Positions 46,794-58,498 of a stretch of DNA of 64,000 nucleotides are shown piece by piece (the stretch's first letter is position 1; the number at the start of each line of letters is the position of its first letter). Source of the DNA: Cliona cf. orientalis (taxonomy: Eukaryota > Porifera > Demospongiae > Clionaida > Clionaidae); the NCBI GenBank assembly GCA_963930775.1, contig OZ005689.1:29527079-29591078 (forward strand), in the 5' to 3' direction. The position numbers were made by a program, and so were the translations under genes. The notes beneath the pieces were generated by a model, which did no database searches, was not told where the DNA came from, and saw only the letters and a program-made list of their open reading frames with translations.

Positions 46794-47429
46794 TACCCCG
46801 CGCGCACATTGCACAATCTATAGAATTACTTTGTGTGCATGGCTATAATTTTGCGAACTTCAGAAAATTAGTGGAAATGCTGTTTAATTGTACAATGTCA
46901 TACGCAGCTACCGGAGGTCCCGGTGACAAAGCACTCTCTCTGTACTCAGGCTAGATCTAGACTACTAGGAGATATGAACTGATACGTTCAATAGTCTGTT
47001 GTAATAGTATAACCGTCTTATATTATATTTTGGTTCCATAGGGCTGCAGATTTCAGATCCGTCAGCGGATTCGGATTTCAAGAACATTATTAATTTCGAC
47101 GATCTTTACCAGTCATAATAATTATTCTCGGCTACTTAGTTGTGCGCATGAGCAGACAACACAATGAGCCAGCATTATGCATTGAGTAGGCACTGTCGAT
47201 AGGCGTGGCCACGTTAGCTAACAAAAAGGCACTATTGTGACGCCCATGGACCGTGTTCATCAATTTGATGCACACTGAAGCCAGTTTTTCGTCGAATTCG
47301 ATTGATTCGTTGTGCTTACGAGTCGCTTAGACGTCTACATCTCGAGATATGGCGATTTTTGTGCTCACGACGACAACAACAACAACGACACGACCGATTA
47401 CTTTACCCCTTGCGCATGCGCGCGGGGTA
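46794..47429. mobile_element. Possible 636-bp TIR element
   Basis: Left end taccccgcgcgca, right end the inverse (gcgcgcggggta). The target duplication is unclear. The right part (gactactttacccc-like, gcgcatgcgc) resembles the right end of 48182-48677, so both may belong to one family. Confidence 0.4.
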
Positions 47430-48181
47430 ACAAAATGGTAAAGCGTCATCACTCCTTGGTCATGTAGTATGTAAACTATATCCTTTGGAAGTCTCATGCC
47501 CGCCCACTGTGTGTCTACTTATAATTATGCGTAACTACATCTCTCCAGTTCTTCTTATTCTACCCAGGATTCCTCATATTATTGGGACTTTTTTAACATT
47601 CTTACAACACTGAGAATTTCGTGTTTTTTTTTGTTTTTTCAAGCAGATCACACACTAAGCAGAAAAAGAATTGTCCGAAAACCACCACATAGTTGAGCTG
47701 GATGCATAGTAGAGCCATACAAACATATGGGAAAACTTCAAAGGGCCATAACTTTAATTGTAAGGTGTGAATCAAAAATCAAACCTCTAGTTTGGACCCA
47801 TTATGCATGCTCATGCAAAAATTATCCCCCCAAGTGCTCCCAAACCCCCCATGAATTAGATTATTTAATTATTTATTAATCTAAATATAGTGTGTTCTAC
47901 TTAGGGACACGCACATTATGCTTTTTAAAGCTCCTATTATGCTATGCTCTAATTCCTAAAACCAAGCCAATTATGCTCATTGTTTTGTACCTATTATGCT
48001 CTTAATTTCTCTCAATTTTTAATATTTTACATATTAATCTGTGATAATTCGTTCGGAAACTTACACTTTATGACAGCTTTGTTTCAAATAACTACCCAGA
48101 AAAGACAAGTTACAACCATACTAGACTACACTACTCACTAGAAGTACTATGTACTAGATTAATGAAGCACTATAGTGCAAA
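47430..48181. other. Intergenic DNA, AT-rich
   Basis: No gene. 47650-47695 repeats a stretch found at 17830-17890. Confidence 0.5.
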
Positions 48182-48677
48182 ACCCTCGGCGCAATAGTCT
48201 GTATGTGTGTAAGCCAAGCAACAGTAGAGCTCTGGTTGTAGAATAGCCACAAGAATGCCGATTGCATGGTATTACGTATTAGTACCACGTGCATGCCAGA
48301 TCAGCAGATCTAGTACAAAGTAAAGCCAAGAAGCGTAGTTGATAGCCTACTGAGATCGGTGAAGAGTTAGTCAAGTTCTAAGAACTATCGCTAGAGCTAC
48401 ACACTACTAATCTTGAAATGAAGCCATCGCTGTCTCTTTCATCGATCGAGAGCTCGTCAAGAAGCGAAGAAGTCCATGATGGTCAGCAAATGTCGCCAGA
48501 ACTTTTTAATTAAGTGTTTTCAATGAAATCCACACAATTCAGATCTTGAAAATGCCGCAAAAAGCCTAATGACACCTTGTTTGCATCGTATTAACCGGGT
48601 ATGTAGCAGCTGGCGTAATAACAGACACACACACACACAGAACGACTACCGTACCCCTCGCGCATGCGCCGAGGGTT
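48182..48677. mobile_element. Possible 0.5-kb TIR element
   Basis: aaccctcggcgca at the left and its inverse tgcgccgagggtt at the right. An inner CA repeat (48630s) precedes the right end, as in the 46794-47429 element. No coding capacity. Confidence 0.45.
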
Positions 48678-48987
48678 AATTACCTGACTACCTCATATTT
48701 TAACCCTATTATGCCAGCATTATGCTGGCATAACAAAACTACCTATTATGCCCAAAGCAATGTCAGCATATTGTGCTTGTCTCTAGTTCTACTTAGTGTG
48801 TAATTAGTGTGTAAATAGTGTGTAATTTTCCTACTTTATGGTTATATTTGTGCCCAAGACATGTCCTTATAGTGCACAGAAGGGGGACAGAGGGGGGACA
48901 TAAGAGGAAGCCACCAGCACCCCGCTGGTATCACTGGTATCACTGGTATGCCGCACCATCAAAATTATGAAATCACTGCATGCCATG

Positions 48988-49132
48988 CAGGGCTAGAAAT
49001 AAGGCTCATGTTTTGGTCGGACATTGCTAGGACACAGTATAAGACTTTATGGAGTTGCATGGGGAATTTGATCGGTCATTTCAACAATTTGGTCGGAAAA
49101 TGTCCAATGACAAGCTGTTATTTCTAGCTCTG
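48988..49132. mobile_element. 145-bp MITE, 5-bp target duplication with one mismatch
   Basis: CAGGGCTAGAAATAA at the left, ttatttctagctctg at the right, flanked by ccatg/ccgtg. The inner ggtcgga motifs also pair. Confidence 0.65.
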
Positions 49133-51144
49133 CCGTGATGTGTGGCCAAACTCCTGACGTGGGAATATAACGTTCAGTATAATTATTATGAGGTTGATCC
49201 AAATTAAGGGGCTGAGTTTAATATTCCATCTCGCTACTAAGATAAGTTACTAAAGGATGGAAGATTGTTCCAGCCTTGAACATTGCATTTTTTTATGCAA
49301 TTTGCGTTTCTTGTCTGTCGCTGGTATCAAGCATGGAATTTGTGTAACCACTGACTCGGAGGAGCTAAATTTTTATGGTGATGACTGTGATCGCTATGAT
49401 CTTCAGTCCAGAAAGAAAAGTATCATCGGACGATATTTGTGCTGATCTTGCCTCTCATCCGATATTCTGGTACAAAATTCATAATAGTCATTTTCCATAC
49501 ATAGCTTTCAATCTTTTTGTGTATGCCTCAACCATCAGGAAAAGCCGGACATGCTCTCAGCGTAATTCTATCTTACATGGTTTGCTCATTCAACCGATTA
49601 TAATTAAGTAGACTCCCCCCCCCCCCCTCAGAATCATCAGGTGATATACATGTAATAATCTGCCTATGAACATTGGCGGAAATTAAACTTGGAGATAGGA
49701 CCCAACCTCGTTATTGCAAAAATACTCCCCCCCCCCAAACAAACTCTTATAACATGCGTTTGTCACCTTACCTTGATAATACTGTCTATCACCGATCTTT
49801 CTGGTGTATCACCAGACACAGTATTCATACCCAGTGTAACACACACATCCTGTATAAAAACAATAATAATTAAAGTTAATCGCTCAGGTCCGACGCTAAT
49901 CTTTTCTTCAAGTATTCACATTTTGTGCATCAGCACTCTCAACTGACTTCATATCACTGCAGAAGATGAATAGATACAGTATCACCATGCAAGCACTCCA
50001 TTATGGTCACAATCACACTATGGTACGTATACTCACGTTAATATGTTGAATAACAAAACTTGGATGAACTGTTGAAATTTCCAACACAAATCTCTGTAGA
50101 AATCAGCACAACACGTAACAGACCATACACCTGTACATGTACCTTGAGTTTCAGAAAATTGTAGCAATAATCATAGAGTCGGTAGACTCTATAAGTAGGG
50201 ATGGCCCGGATATGCCATATACATGTAATACATTCATTACAAATACCCAAATATCTCAAAATAGGTAATTTTGTGAGATTTCTGAGTGTGAAAATCAGAA
50301 TCTCCAGCAGATTGTGCATCTAATACGACCAAGATCATTCATCAAAACAATTGTAGACGTCAGAACCAGATGTTTGAAAAATAGCCCATTTGTCAATCTT
50401 TCTTCTTTCTTTCTTTTTCATTATCAGGGCTAACTCAAGACTGCCTTCACTGCTCATCTTACTTTGAGTATAAATCCACTCTATTTTGTAGCGCGCAGTG
50501 CAGTGGTACGCTAGTTTGTCGTTATCTCGACAGTTACGTAATAGTGGGTGTGTACGGCGCATTATCGAATGGGTGTGTCTAATATCGCCATTTTGTGATA
50601 TAATGCGCATGCTCGGAATATGTTGCCATGGTGAAGTCATGTGACAGCGCCTGGCCCTAGGTGCTTGGCGCTAGTGTGTGCAACGGCGCGCTGGGCCGAT
50701 CATGGATATGAAGGTTCAAGGTTCGAGGAGCGGTAAGGCACTAGGTATAGGTGAGCTACTCACTAGCGCTTGCAGTGCTAGTGCTACGCTGGATCGGTCA
50801 TAGATATGAAGGAACAAGGCTCGAGCAGCGGTATTAAAACGTACCATATGAACCGTAGTACAGATCATAAATTACGCCGGGTAGCTAGCTGCTGCCAACA
50901 GTAAAACATAGGACTTGGTTTTCTCCCTAAGCGGAAAAGTCTCATCACTACTTGGGTCGCCTAAAGCAGCCTTCTTTGTCATCCTGTTCATCGTCATCAT
51001 CATCATTATTATTATTAATATTATGAACGAAAGTTAATGAGGGGCGTGGCAAAGAATCTTGCGCACCTCCCATCTTCAGAAGTTGTGAGCAAACCATAAG
51101 ATGGCATTGATAAATTACACTAAGTGCAATAAAAAAGAACAGAA
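49133..51144. other. Intergenic DNA
   Basis: No gene is supported; frames at 49257-49611 and 50038-50640 have no recognisable motif. 50665-50830 holds two diverged tandem copies of a segment with gatatgaagg(t/a)(t/a)caaggctcgag and gagcgg. Confidence 0.45.
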
Positions 51145-51532
51145 ACAAGTATAAAAACAATTGAATAAAATTGAAGAATGAAGTAGGGATGGCAGGATCA
51201 AAAAGTACACAAACAAGGGATAATCACATCTACTATACATCCCTACGCTTGCTTTTTGAGGGGTGCAACAATAGCCAGTAATAACTATGATGCGATTGAA
51301 TCAAAACTGATAAACCGAACCATCGTGACAACTAGGGAACAACCTGCATGAATGTCTCCCACATACCGCACTCAACAAACACGTCAACCATGATTAATAG
51401 GTGCACAATACTACGGTCGAGAAAAGCAAGCGTAGGGATGTATAGTAGATGTGATTATCCCTTGTTTGTGTACTTTTTGATCCTGCCATCCCTACTTCAT
51501 TCTTCAATTTATTCAATTGTTTTTGTACTTGT
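51145..51532. mobile_element. Inverted-repeat element, arms over 100 bp
   Basis: 51145-51262 and 51421-51532 are near-identical inverse copies (acaattgaata, gaatgaagtagggatggcag, cctacgcttgctttt). The spacer is about 160 bp. No coding capacity; the arm identity implies a young insertion or arm conversion. Confidence 0.8.
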
Positions 51533-52793
51533 AACTATATTATGGATACACCCACATTTGATAGTAACCCAGTATTGCTCTGCAGACCTCTAAATGACCA
51601 CCCCCAAATAAGATGGATACCCTTCTCACAAAGTGACTACACCCTCCATAATTATGACACTAATATAGCCCCATACACAGCTGAGCTAGTGAACAGCACC
51701 AGGAACACATTACCAGCTCACATGCACAAGGGATAAAGTAATTGGTTTTGTCCGTCTGTCACCACAAAATCGCCAGATCTGGACATCTAGGCATCTGAGC
51801 GACTAATAAATAATATGACAAATCCATACAAGTCGTCCAAAATTTGTCTTCATTATGCTTCAAATGGTTTGGCAAGGCCCACGAGCATCGCAAACACTGC
51901 GTCTTTGTTGGCGACACCTATCGACTCGACCCATGCACTGCAGGCCATGCGTATACGTCAGCTACATACATGTATGCCCACTACAGCTGCAGCTCTCATT
52001 TCTATGCAAACAGATGTGGATGCAGACGCAATGTGCGATGGGGTATGTGTTCTATAAAGCTCAAGTTGTTTCGTAGTGCACTGGGTGTGGGCAAGATTAT
52101 GCGTGACCCTGCCCCTCACGTAGCACATGGGCGGAAAACATTGCAAATGTGTGGTAGCAAGATTATTCCTGCCTTTGACTTGAAAGGCTTCATTAGGTAT
52201 TATCAGGCCATGTCAGCAGATCTGATTGTAGATAAATTTCACTGATGCAATGGGCAAAGCAGGGGGCCACAATATGCAGGAGTGTCATCATGGAATGAAT
52301 GATATTGCACAGCTCTGAGACTAAGATTATAGGCCTTGAAGTTGCTGGTCCAAAGGAAGCTCATTGCTATTCATAACCCAGTCAGTCGTTCACTTCTGGG
52401 CTACAAGTGTGTATAGGCTCTGCCAGTTTTACACAAGTAAGAGGTGCTGTACGTACAATTGCCCCATAGCCTTGCCAATTAACTAGCAAGTAGCGGAAAC
52501 GTTTGCTGTGTAAAACAATAGAGTACTCGAGTTATTAGCTCAAGGTATAGACCAATGCTAACTAGCTTGTCTGCATGACGAAAAGACCTAGCTGCTCCGG
52601 GGGCGTATGGCAGCGACTCCCTTGTTGAGCACATAATTTACTCTGTTGGGCAAAGCGTAAACAATGTTCATCACATTGTCAAGCGCAAACAGTAGGTATT
52701 TTCAGGTACATTTTCATCAGTTCTTATTCATACACGGGCACAATGTATGGCTAGTTATAGCCTAGCTTTAGTTTCTGCAGAGACTGTTTTCAA
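51533..52793. other. Intergenic DNA, unrecognised open frames
   Basis: A plus-strand frame at 51844-52245 (134 codons, Cys-rich, ending RYYQAMSADLIVDKFH) and an overlapping one in another frame at 51815-52057 are open, but I recognise neither and see no splice or start context that favours one. Confidence 0.35.
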
Positions 52794-53247
52794 CACTGTG
52801 TCTACTGTACTGGCACCGGTACCCAAGATTTAGTGCTTGGAGTACCGGAAGCTCTAATATTAGCTATAGCTAATAGCCACTAATACTGAGTGCTAGACGG
52901 CTAGCGATGCTAGTAGTGGGGGGGGGGGGGGGGGGGACGGGTTTCGCTAATCTGTTAGTGATGAGGGGTTTTGGATTTAGGCTATGGTTGTTGACAAAGG
53001 GTTAGTATTATAGTGACAAGGTGTATAAAGGTGGCACAAAACGACATTCAGCAGCAGCGAGCTGGGTTAGCAGAGCGGACTAGGGCTAGGGCTGGTGGAG
53101 CGGTGGTGGTGGGTTCGAGTCCTGCTTGATCTTTAGATTTCTTTTTTTATTCCACTTTCGAAAAATTTTTTACGTTTTTTGGCGGGCTAGTTTGCCGGTA
53201 TTCGAGCGCTAAATTTCAGTACCGGTGCCAGTACGGTAGACACAGCG
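52794..53247. mobile_element. 454-bp MITE containing a tRNA-like pol III promoter
   Basis: Ends cactgtgtctactgtactgg and the inverse of cgctgtgtctaccgtactgg; caccggtac continues both. The flanks tgttttcaa and ttttttcaa suggest a 9-bp target duplication with one mismatch. Inside are 19 G (52918-52936), a tataaa motif and the tRNA-like segment 53061-53133. Confidence 0.7.
53061..53133 (+). ncRNA. tRNA-derived pol III promoter sequence
   Basis: An A-box match TAGCAGAGCGG at 53068-53078 and a B-box match GGTTCGAGTCC at 53112-53122 are 44 bases apart, the spacing of a normal tRNA. A run of seven T follows at about 53142-53148, as for a pol III stop. The acceptor stem does not pair and no anticodon arm is clear, so this is a tRNA relic or SINE head, not a working tRNA gene. 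Confidence 0.5.
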
Positions 53248-53698
53248 TTTTTTCAATTGTTGCTGTTTGAGTTAGCACTGTACATCAATCTGTGATGGCA
53301 ATTTTGATCTCGCTACAATGCATGGTGCAAGTACAAGCCACATTGAGACTACTATCCCCGTAATCAGTAGTCTCGTGCCCAGCCTCTATGTTGCATGCAG
53401 AAAATAAAAGTATGGTGAAATGTGCATGGTTCCGGCAATATTTCATTGCGTCCTTTCAGAATAGTGTCCGTAAAGTTCAGATGAGGGCAATAAGCTCAAA
53501 TGTAGCTGGCGAGGATGTGGATGATCCATGCCTACCTACTGGGAAAGGAAAATCTCATTTATACAGCTGCCGTTTGATCGTCTGGTTGAGAATCAGGCAC
53601 TGACACACTCGGACTCCATAATTTGCCAAAATTGTGCTTTCAAGGTGTAAGGCTGCGTGAATTGTGCATAATAAGCGATAACACTATCACTGATAATA

Positions 53699-54000
53699 CA
53701 GTGGAACCCTGCATGACGGACACCCCTCAACGGCGGACACCTGCGATATAATGGAAAATTCTGAATGTCCGGATTGTATTTCCATAGACTTCAATATATT
53801 CAAACCCCCTCAACAGCGGACACCCCGCTATTCCGTATAACGGATACTTATTTTGGTCCCGCAGTGATGCTTTATCATAGCTGGCCTCGATTCGATTGTA
53901 GGAGGGGCATGGTCAACCACTACCCCTGAGCTAAGGACACTTCGCTATAGCGGACTAAAATTTTGGTCCCAATGGTGTCTACTTTTGAGGGTTTCCACTG
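53699..54000. mobile_element. pogo/Tigger-like MITE with TA duplication
   Basis: CAGTGGAACCCTGCATGACG at the left and the inverse of CAGTGGAAACCCTCAAAAG at the right, TA on both sides. Inner ggacacc/gcggacacc phrases repeat. A relative of 19869-20440. Confidence 0.8.
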
Positions 54001-54914
54001 TATTTGTTTGCGTGTCATAATAATATTATGTCTTGTACATCTGGAACCAAAGTTGAAAAAACATTTCACCACGCTCTTTTTCCGATCTGCGTATGAGTAC
54101 GAGAATATGCAATCAGGTACTTTGGGAAACTTCCGTTCTGTTTGTATACATATCAGGAGGAGGAGGAAGGATCAGATTCTGGTGTTGCGCCCATACTGGA
54201 GTTGTACCAGTGCTTAGCTGCTATGCTTGTGTGCAAACCTCACTTGTGAGATGTAGTCTAGTAGCCTAGCAAGCCCTGTAAAAATTGGTGATGACGTGGA
54301 GCAATCTGATTGAGCTCCACTCCTGGCTGCAGCAGGTACTAGTCTCGTATACATAGGCATAACACCAGAGCCTTCCTCCTCCCCAGTCATAACAATACAA
54401 ACCTAGCGTTCCAAGCCCAGTAAATCAGGCGACATGCATACAGTTCCACAGTCAGGAAAGGCGAGAAAACTATCAGTACGCCATATTATTATATTATGCT
54501 CACACAAATAGGGATCATCTCACACACGACAGACACAGACACAGACACACACACACACACACACACAAAACTTACCAATTATCTCGGTAGTGCGCAGACG
54601 AAGTTCGCGTGGCACGATGGACGATATGCGCATGCGCAGTTGGACAGGGGAGGGGCTGATGCATGTGTATTTGGAAGGGGTGGGGCTGAAAGCACGACCT
54701 TTGACCTTAAAATTGACGACCAACAGCAGATACCAAACATGTCTCCTACAACGCTAAAAATGCTCAGCAAAGGGTAAGCGGCTAAAAGAGACTTATATCA
54801 GCGCTTCTGGGGCAATTTGGGGATATATCCACCCACTCAATTAGCGTGTACCACTGGATTACTATTGTGTCACATGATTATAGCTCTAAGTGAACATGTC
54901 AACTCCAATAGTTG

Positions 54915-56624
54915 ATGCACAGGCAGAACAACAACATGCTTCGAATACCTGACACTGGTCCTGTGTGTAACGACATGGAAAAAGCTAATATTCTTAATAA
55001 TCAGTTTTTCAGTAACTTCAATCATGCAACCTCCTCACTTAGGGACAGTAGTATCACCTATAACTTTGAAAACCTCAGCCCATCTAATTTTCCTGAGGAA
55101 TTCCTGTGCACAGAGGACAAGATGCTTTCTCTAATCACTTCCCTAGATACTACCAAATCTACGGGAGCAGATGGTGTTTCTGCCAAAATGCTTAAATCCA
55201 CTGCTCCATATATAGCGAAGAGCCTCACCAACCTATTTAATACATCTCTAAAGAGTGGGAAATTTCCCTCTGACTGGAAGGTTGCAAGAATAGTTCCAAT
55301 TCCAAAAGGAGGAGACCCTGAAAATCCAGGAAACTATAGACCAATATCTATTTTACCTGTTCTGAGCATACTTCTGGAAAAACACCTGCATGATCTCTTA
55401 TCTCGCCACTTAAACATGTACTCTCCGTTATCACAACATCAATGGGGCTTTACTTCGGGGAAATCAACAACCTCAGCCCTCACCTCCTTCACTCACGACT
55501 GCCAGGAAGCTCTTGATTGTGGGAACGAGGTTTGCTCAGTGTTTTTCGATCTAAGTAAAGCTTTCGATACTGTCCCCCATCAGCAACTTTTACACAAACT
55601 TTCTAAACTTCATGTCGATCCCTTTCTCATAAGATGGGTCAGCAATTATCTAGCCGACAGAACCCAGACAGTTGTATTAGGAGGAGCTCAATCTACCTCT
55701 TTACCTGTGGTATCTGGTGTCCCACAAGGGTCAGTGCTTGGGCCACTGCTCTTCTTGATATACATTAATGGTGTCTCTGCCTCTGCAACGGACTGCAAGA
55801 TTACTATATATGCTGACGATATTGCTCTTTACAAAATCATTAGAAATCCTAGGGACTACACGTTGCTGCAGGGAGACATTACTTCAATATGCAACTGGAT
55901 AGTGGACAATCATCTTATCTTGAATTTCTTGAAATGTTGTTATATGATCTTCTCTAGAAAGCATCATCCATCCCTGCCAGATTCTCCACTCTATGTCGGA
56001 GAAAATCATGCTCTCAATAAAACAGATCATTTCAAATACCTCGGTGTCAACTTCTCAACTGATCTTACCTGGTCACACCACATTAATGCAGTATGTAAGA
56101 AAACACGAAAACAAATAGGATTGCTCTATAGGAACTTTTACCAATTCTCTGATCCCTCAACACTTTTAAAATTATACAAGTCGTTAATTCGCCCCCACAT
56201 GGAATATGCTAGTGTAGTCTGGGACCCTCATCTTGCAAAAGATATCAAGTTGATAGAAGATGTACAAAAATTTGCACTGAGAGTATGTTCAAAAACCTGG
56301 AACGCAGATTACGAGTCACTTCTGAAGTCATGTAACTTACCTTCGCTATCAGACAGAAGAAAATTTCAAAAGCTCTGCCAACTGTATAACATCTTAACTG
56401 ACAGGGTCACCTACCCTGATAAACCACTTGAAAGGATAGCTACCCTCTATCCCAATCGTCATGCTAACACCATTCAGCTATCTGTACCGTTCGCTAGAAC
56501 AAATAATTTCAAAAATTCATTCTTCCCTTCAACTGCTACCCTGTGGAACTCATTAAATTGTGATATCAGCCCCATTAATTCTCTGGCATCATTTAGGCAT
56601 GCATTAAATAAACATCTCTTTTAG
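54915..56624 (+). CDS. LINE reverse transcriptase (Jockey/CR1/L2-like), open
   Basis: Open for 569 codons with no lesion. Reverse-transcriptase motifs in order (residues numbered from the in-frame TTG at 54912): VPIPKGG and NYRPISILPV (about 128-150), QWGFTSGKSTTSAL (about 177), FFDLSKAFDTVPH (motif A, 211-219), VSGVPQGSVLGPLL (about 268-280), IYADDIALY (catalytic YADD, 300-303), HFKYLGVNFSTDLTW, RPHMEYASVVWDP. The motif set matches Jockey-superfamily LINEs (CR1/L2/Crack-like) with no RNase H. The first seven codons (to NNN) come from the host repeat and not from the LINE, so the ORF start is chimeric. Whether it is expressed is unknown; the intact frame suggests a recent insertion. Confidence 0.85.
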   Translation: MHRQNNNMLRIPDTGPVCNDMEKANILNNQFFSNFNHATSSLRDSSITYNFENLSPSNFPEEFLCTEDKMLSLITSLDTTKSTGADGVSAKMLKSTAPYIAKSLTNLFNTSLKSGKFPSDWKVARIVPIPKGGDPENPGNYRPISILPVLSILLEKHLHDLLSRHLNMYSPLSQHQWGFTSGKSTTSALTSFTHDCQEALDCGNEVCSVFFDLSKAFDTVPHQQLLHKLSKLHVDPFLIRWVSNYLADRTQTVVLGGAQSTSLPVVSGVPQGSVLGPLLFLIYINGVSASATDCKITIYADDIALYKIIRNPRDYTLLQGDITSICNWIVDNHLILNFLKCCYMIFSRKHHPSLPDSPLYVGENHALNKTDHFKYLGVNFSTDLTWSHHINAVCKKTRKQIGLLYRNFYQFSDPSTLLKLYKSLIRPHMEYASVVWDPHLAKDIKLIEDVQKFALRVCSKTWNADYESLLKSCNLPSLSDRRKFQKLCQLYNILTDRVTYPDKPLERIATLYPNRHANTIQLSVPFARTNNFKNSFFPSTATLWNSLNCDISPINSLASFRHALNKHLF

Positions 56625-56825
56625 TGATGTGTTTCTGCTTGTAACTTACGACTGTAATTACTAATAATTATTGTATTCTTTATTTTTTGTCTATGCACAT
56701 TTAATTTACTTAGTCTCTTGTTTTTGTTGTTGTTATTGTTGTTGTGTAGGGTCTAAGATTAATATTAGCTATTTTATGTACATAGCTACCTTCTTATGAC
56801 CTTTGCTCATGCATAAACATGTTTC

Positions 56826-56860
<35 letters not shown>
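54938..56860 (+). mobile_element. 5'-truncated non-LTR retrotransposon (LINE)
   Basis: A 1.9-kb insertion in the repeat, ending in 32 A (56829-56860). The flank reads aacaacat before it and aaacat after it, which suggests a short target duplication. It has the reverse transcriptase and a C-terminal region but no endonuclease, as expected for a 5'-truncated copy. Confidence 0.85.
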
Positions 56861-56861
<1 letters not shown>

Positions 56862-57041
56862 ATGTTAAAAAATATAACGGATATTATATATAAGAAGTAG
56901 AAACAAGCAGATGGTAGGAAATAACTGCACCAATGTGGAAAGAAAACCTTCTCGCGCATAAAGAAAGAACCAGCCATTGCATTACATAAATATGCCTTCA
57001 CATTCATCACCAAGGAGTTCTATAGAAGAAGAAGAAGAAGA

Positions 57042-57065
<24 letters not shown>

Positions 57066-57072
<7 letters not shown>

Positions 57073-58166
57073 TTGATAAATATACACACATGCGTGTGCA
57101 CTATTATGTATTTTGAGTAGCTCTCTCTCAAGTGTACATGTCTGTAGCAGTAGAACAGTACACAGATCACGTGCGCAGCTAATCCTGCCCATGTGCTGGA
57201 CCCAATTCTACCAATTAGGTTTCGGCCAATGCCAGGCCTCATCAGCAGCACTGTGGGCTTCGAATTCTCCAATGTCATCCAGTTTAGTCACAACTTAGAC
57301 CGAGTCAGCAACTGTACCGTGCTAATTCCACAGAGAGAGGAGTGTGTGGCAGCGTTGATAGGTACACACACATACATGTACATTGCTTTTTCTTTCTTCT
57401 ACTCAATATGTAACAGTAAAACAGTACATATATAGATCACAGCACTCACCCAAGCCTAAGTATTGTGCATGCACACACTGTATTAGATGTTTGCTGACTT
57501 AGCAATTGTGCAAATATAAGGTAACTAAGTGGTTTTGTGGTGGTGTACTGAAACACTTCATGACTATTGCTGTGCATACACAAAAATTAATGCTGAGTGT
57601 GCCAATTCTAATATTGCAGTGTATGTTGAGTAGCTGATCTCTCTCACTTTCAATGCACTTGTACACTGTAACATACATCTGTAGCACTCTGGCCAATTTG
57701 GAGTACATGTATAACTCGAAATAAACGTGAATATGTTTTCAAGCAACACATTATACATTGTTTTCAGAAAAAAAGATTGTCGCAAAAAAGCATCAGTTAC
57801 TGCACTGCGTGTGCACAAGCTAAGGCTGAACATGCAGCTGTTTATATCTATGTGGGCAACAATACCGTCACCATAACACACCACCTATGCTTGATAAGCT
57901 ACCTCGAGAGTTATGTACATGTATGTGTTCCTTCCAGATACAACCCTAACCAAATGACCACTTCCACACACTCACATCAGCAATCCCCCGCTACAGGTGT
58001 GTAGTGTATAGCCATCATAGCCTTGTCCCCAGCCCACTCCTGATTTTTTCAGTGAAGGGTATTCTTTGTGGCATATTTTTTTTTAATTTTTTACTAGGAC
58101 CCCAGGGGTCACAACACACAGAGTAAACCCCTTAGAAACCAAGAAGTACATGTGCATGTAGGTACA
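57066..58166. other. Flank with one possible exon (+)
   Basis: About 57171-57360 (acceptor gtgcgcag, donor gtacac) reads DPILPIRFRPMPGLISSTVG and NLDRVSNCTVLIPQREECV in one frame with balanced composition. It could be an exon of an unrecognised host gene. Nothing else is supported; 58016-58040 is a fragment of the TAGTCTCGT-type MITE. Confidence 0.25.
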
Positions 58167-58168
58167 TA

Positions 58169-58196
58169 CAGTAGCGGTCAATAAAAAGTTAACGTT
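58169..58196 (+). repeat. Left 28-bp perfect TIR of the Tc1 element
   Basis: Exact inverse of 62616-62643. Starts CAG after the TA. Confidence 0.95.
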
Positions 58197-58498
58197 GCGT
58201 TTTCCGTTCTACGATCGTGCAACGATACGAACGTTCTAAAAAACCGAATTGCGAACGTGCGTGCGCGTGCAAATAATATACGGTACGGTACAAAGGTGCG
58301 ATCGTTTGACAAGCGTTGAGACGTTCGCACGTTGGTATTAAAACGCAGCGAGCAGGGCCATGGGACTTTCATCGTTTCAACGGTACGAAAAACTCTCGAG
58401 ACTCAAGATCCAGGACCATCTAATCGAAACTCTTGTTCCATTTCTATCAACGAATTTTTGATCGCCGCGAGTTCAACGCCCGTACACTGTCTACAGCC

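Larger units (their letters stand above)
54640..57065. repeat. Older dispersed repeat split by a LINE
   Basis: 54640-54937 and 56880-57065 together match the uninterrupted copy at 36030-36500 and end in (gaa)n(ga)n. The LINE occupies 54938-56860. Confidence 0.8.

Noticed and set aside
53061-53133. Functional tRNA gene
   Set aside because: A and B boxes fit, but the acceptor stem does not pair and no anticodon arm is clear.
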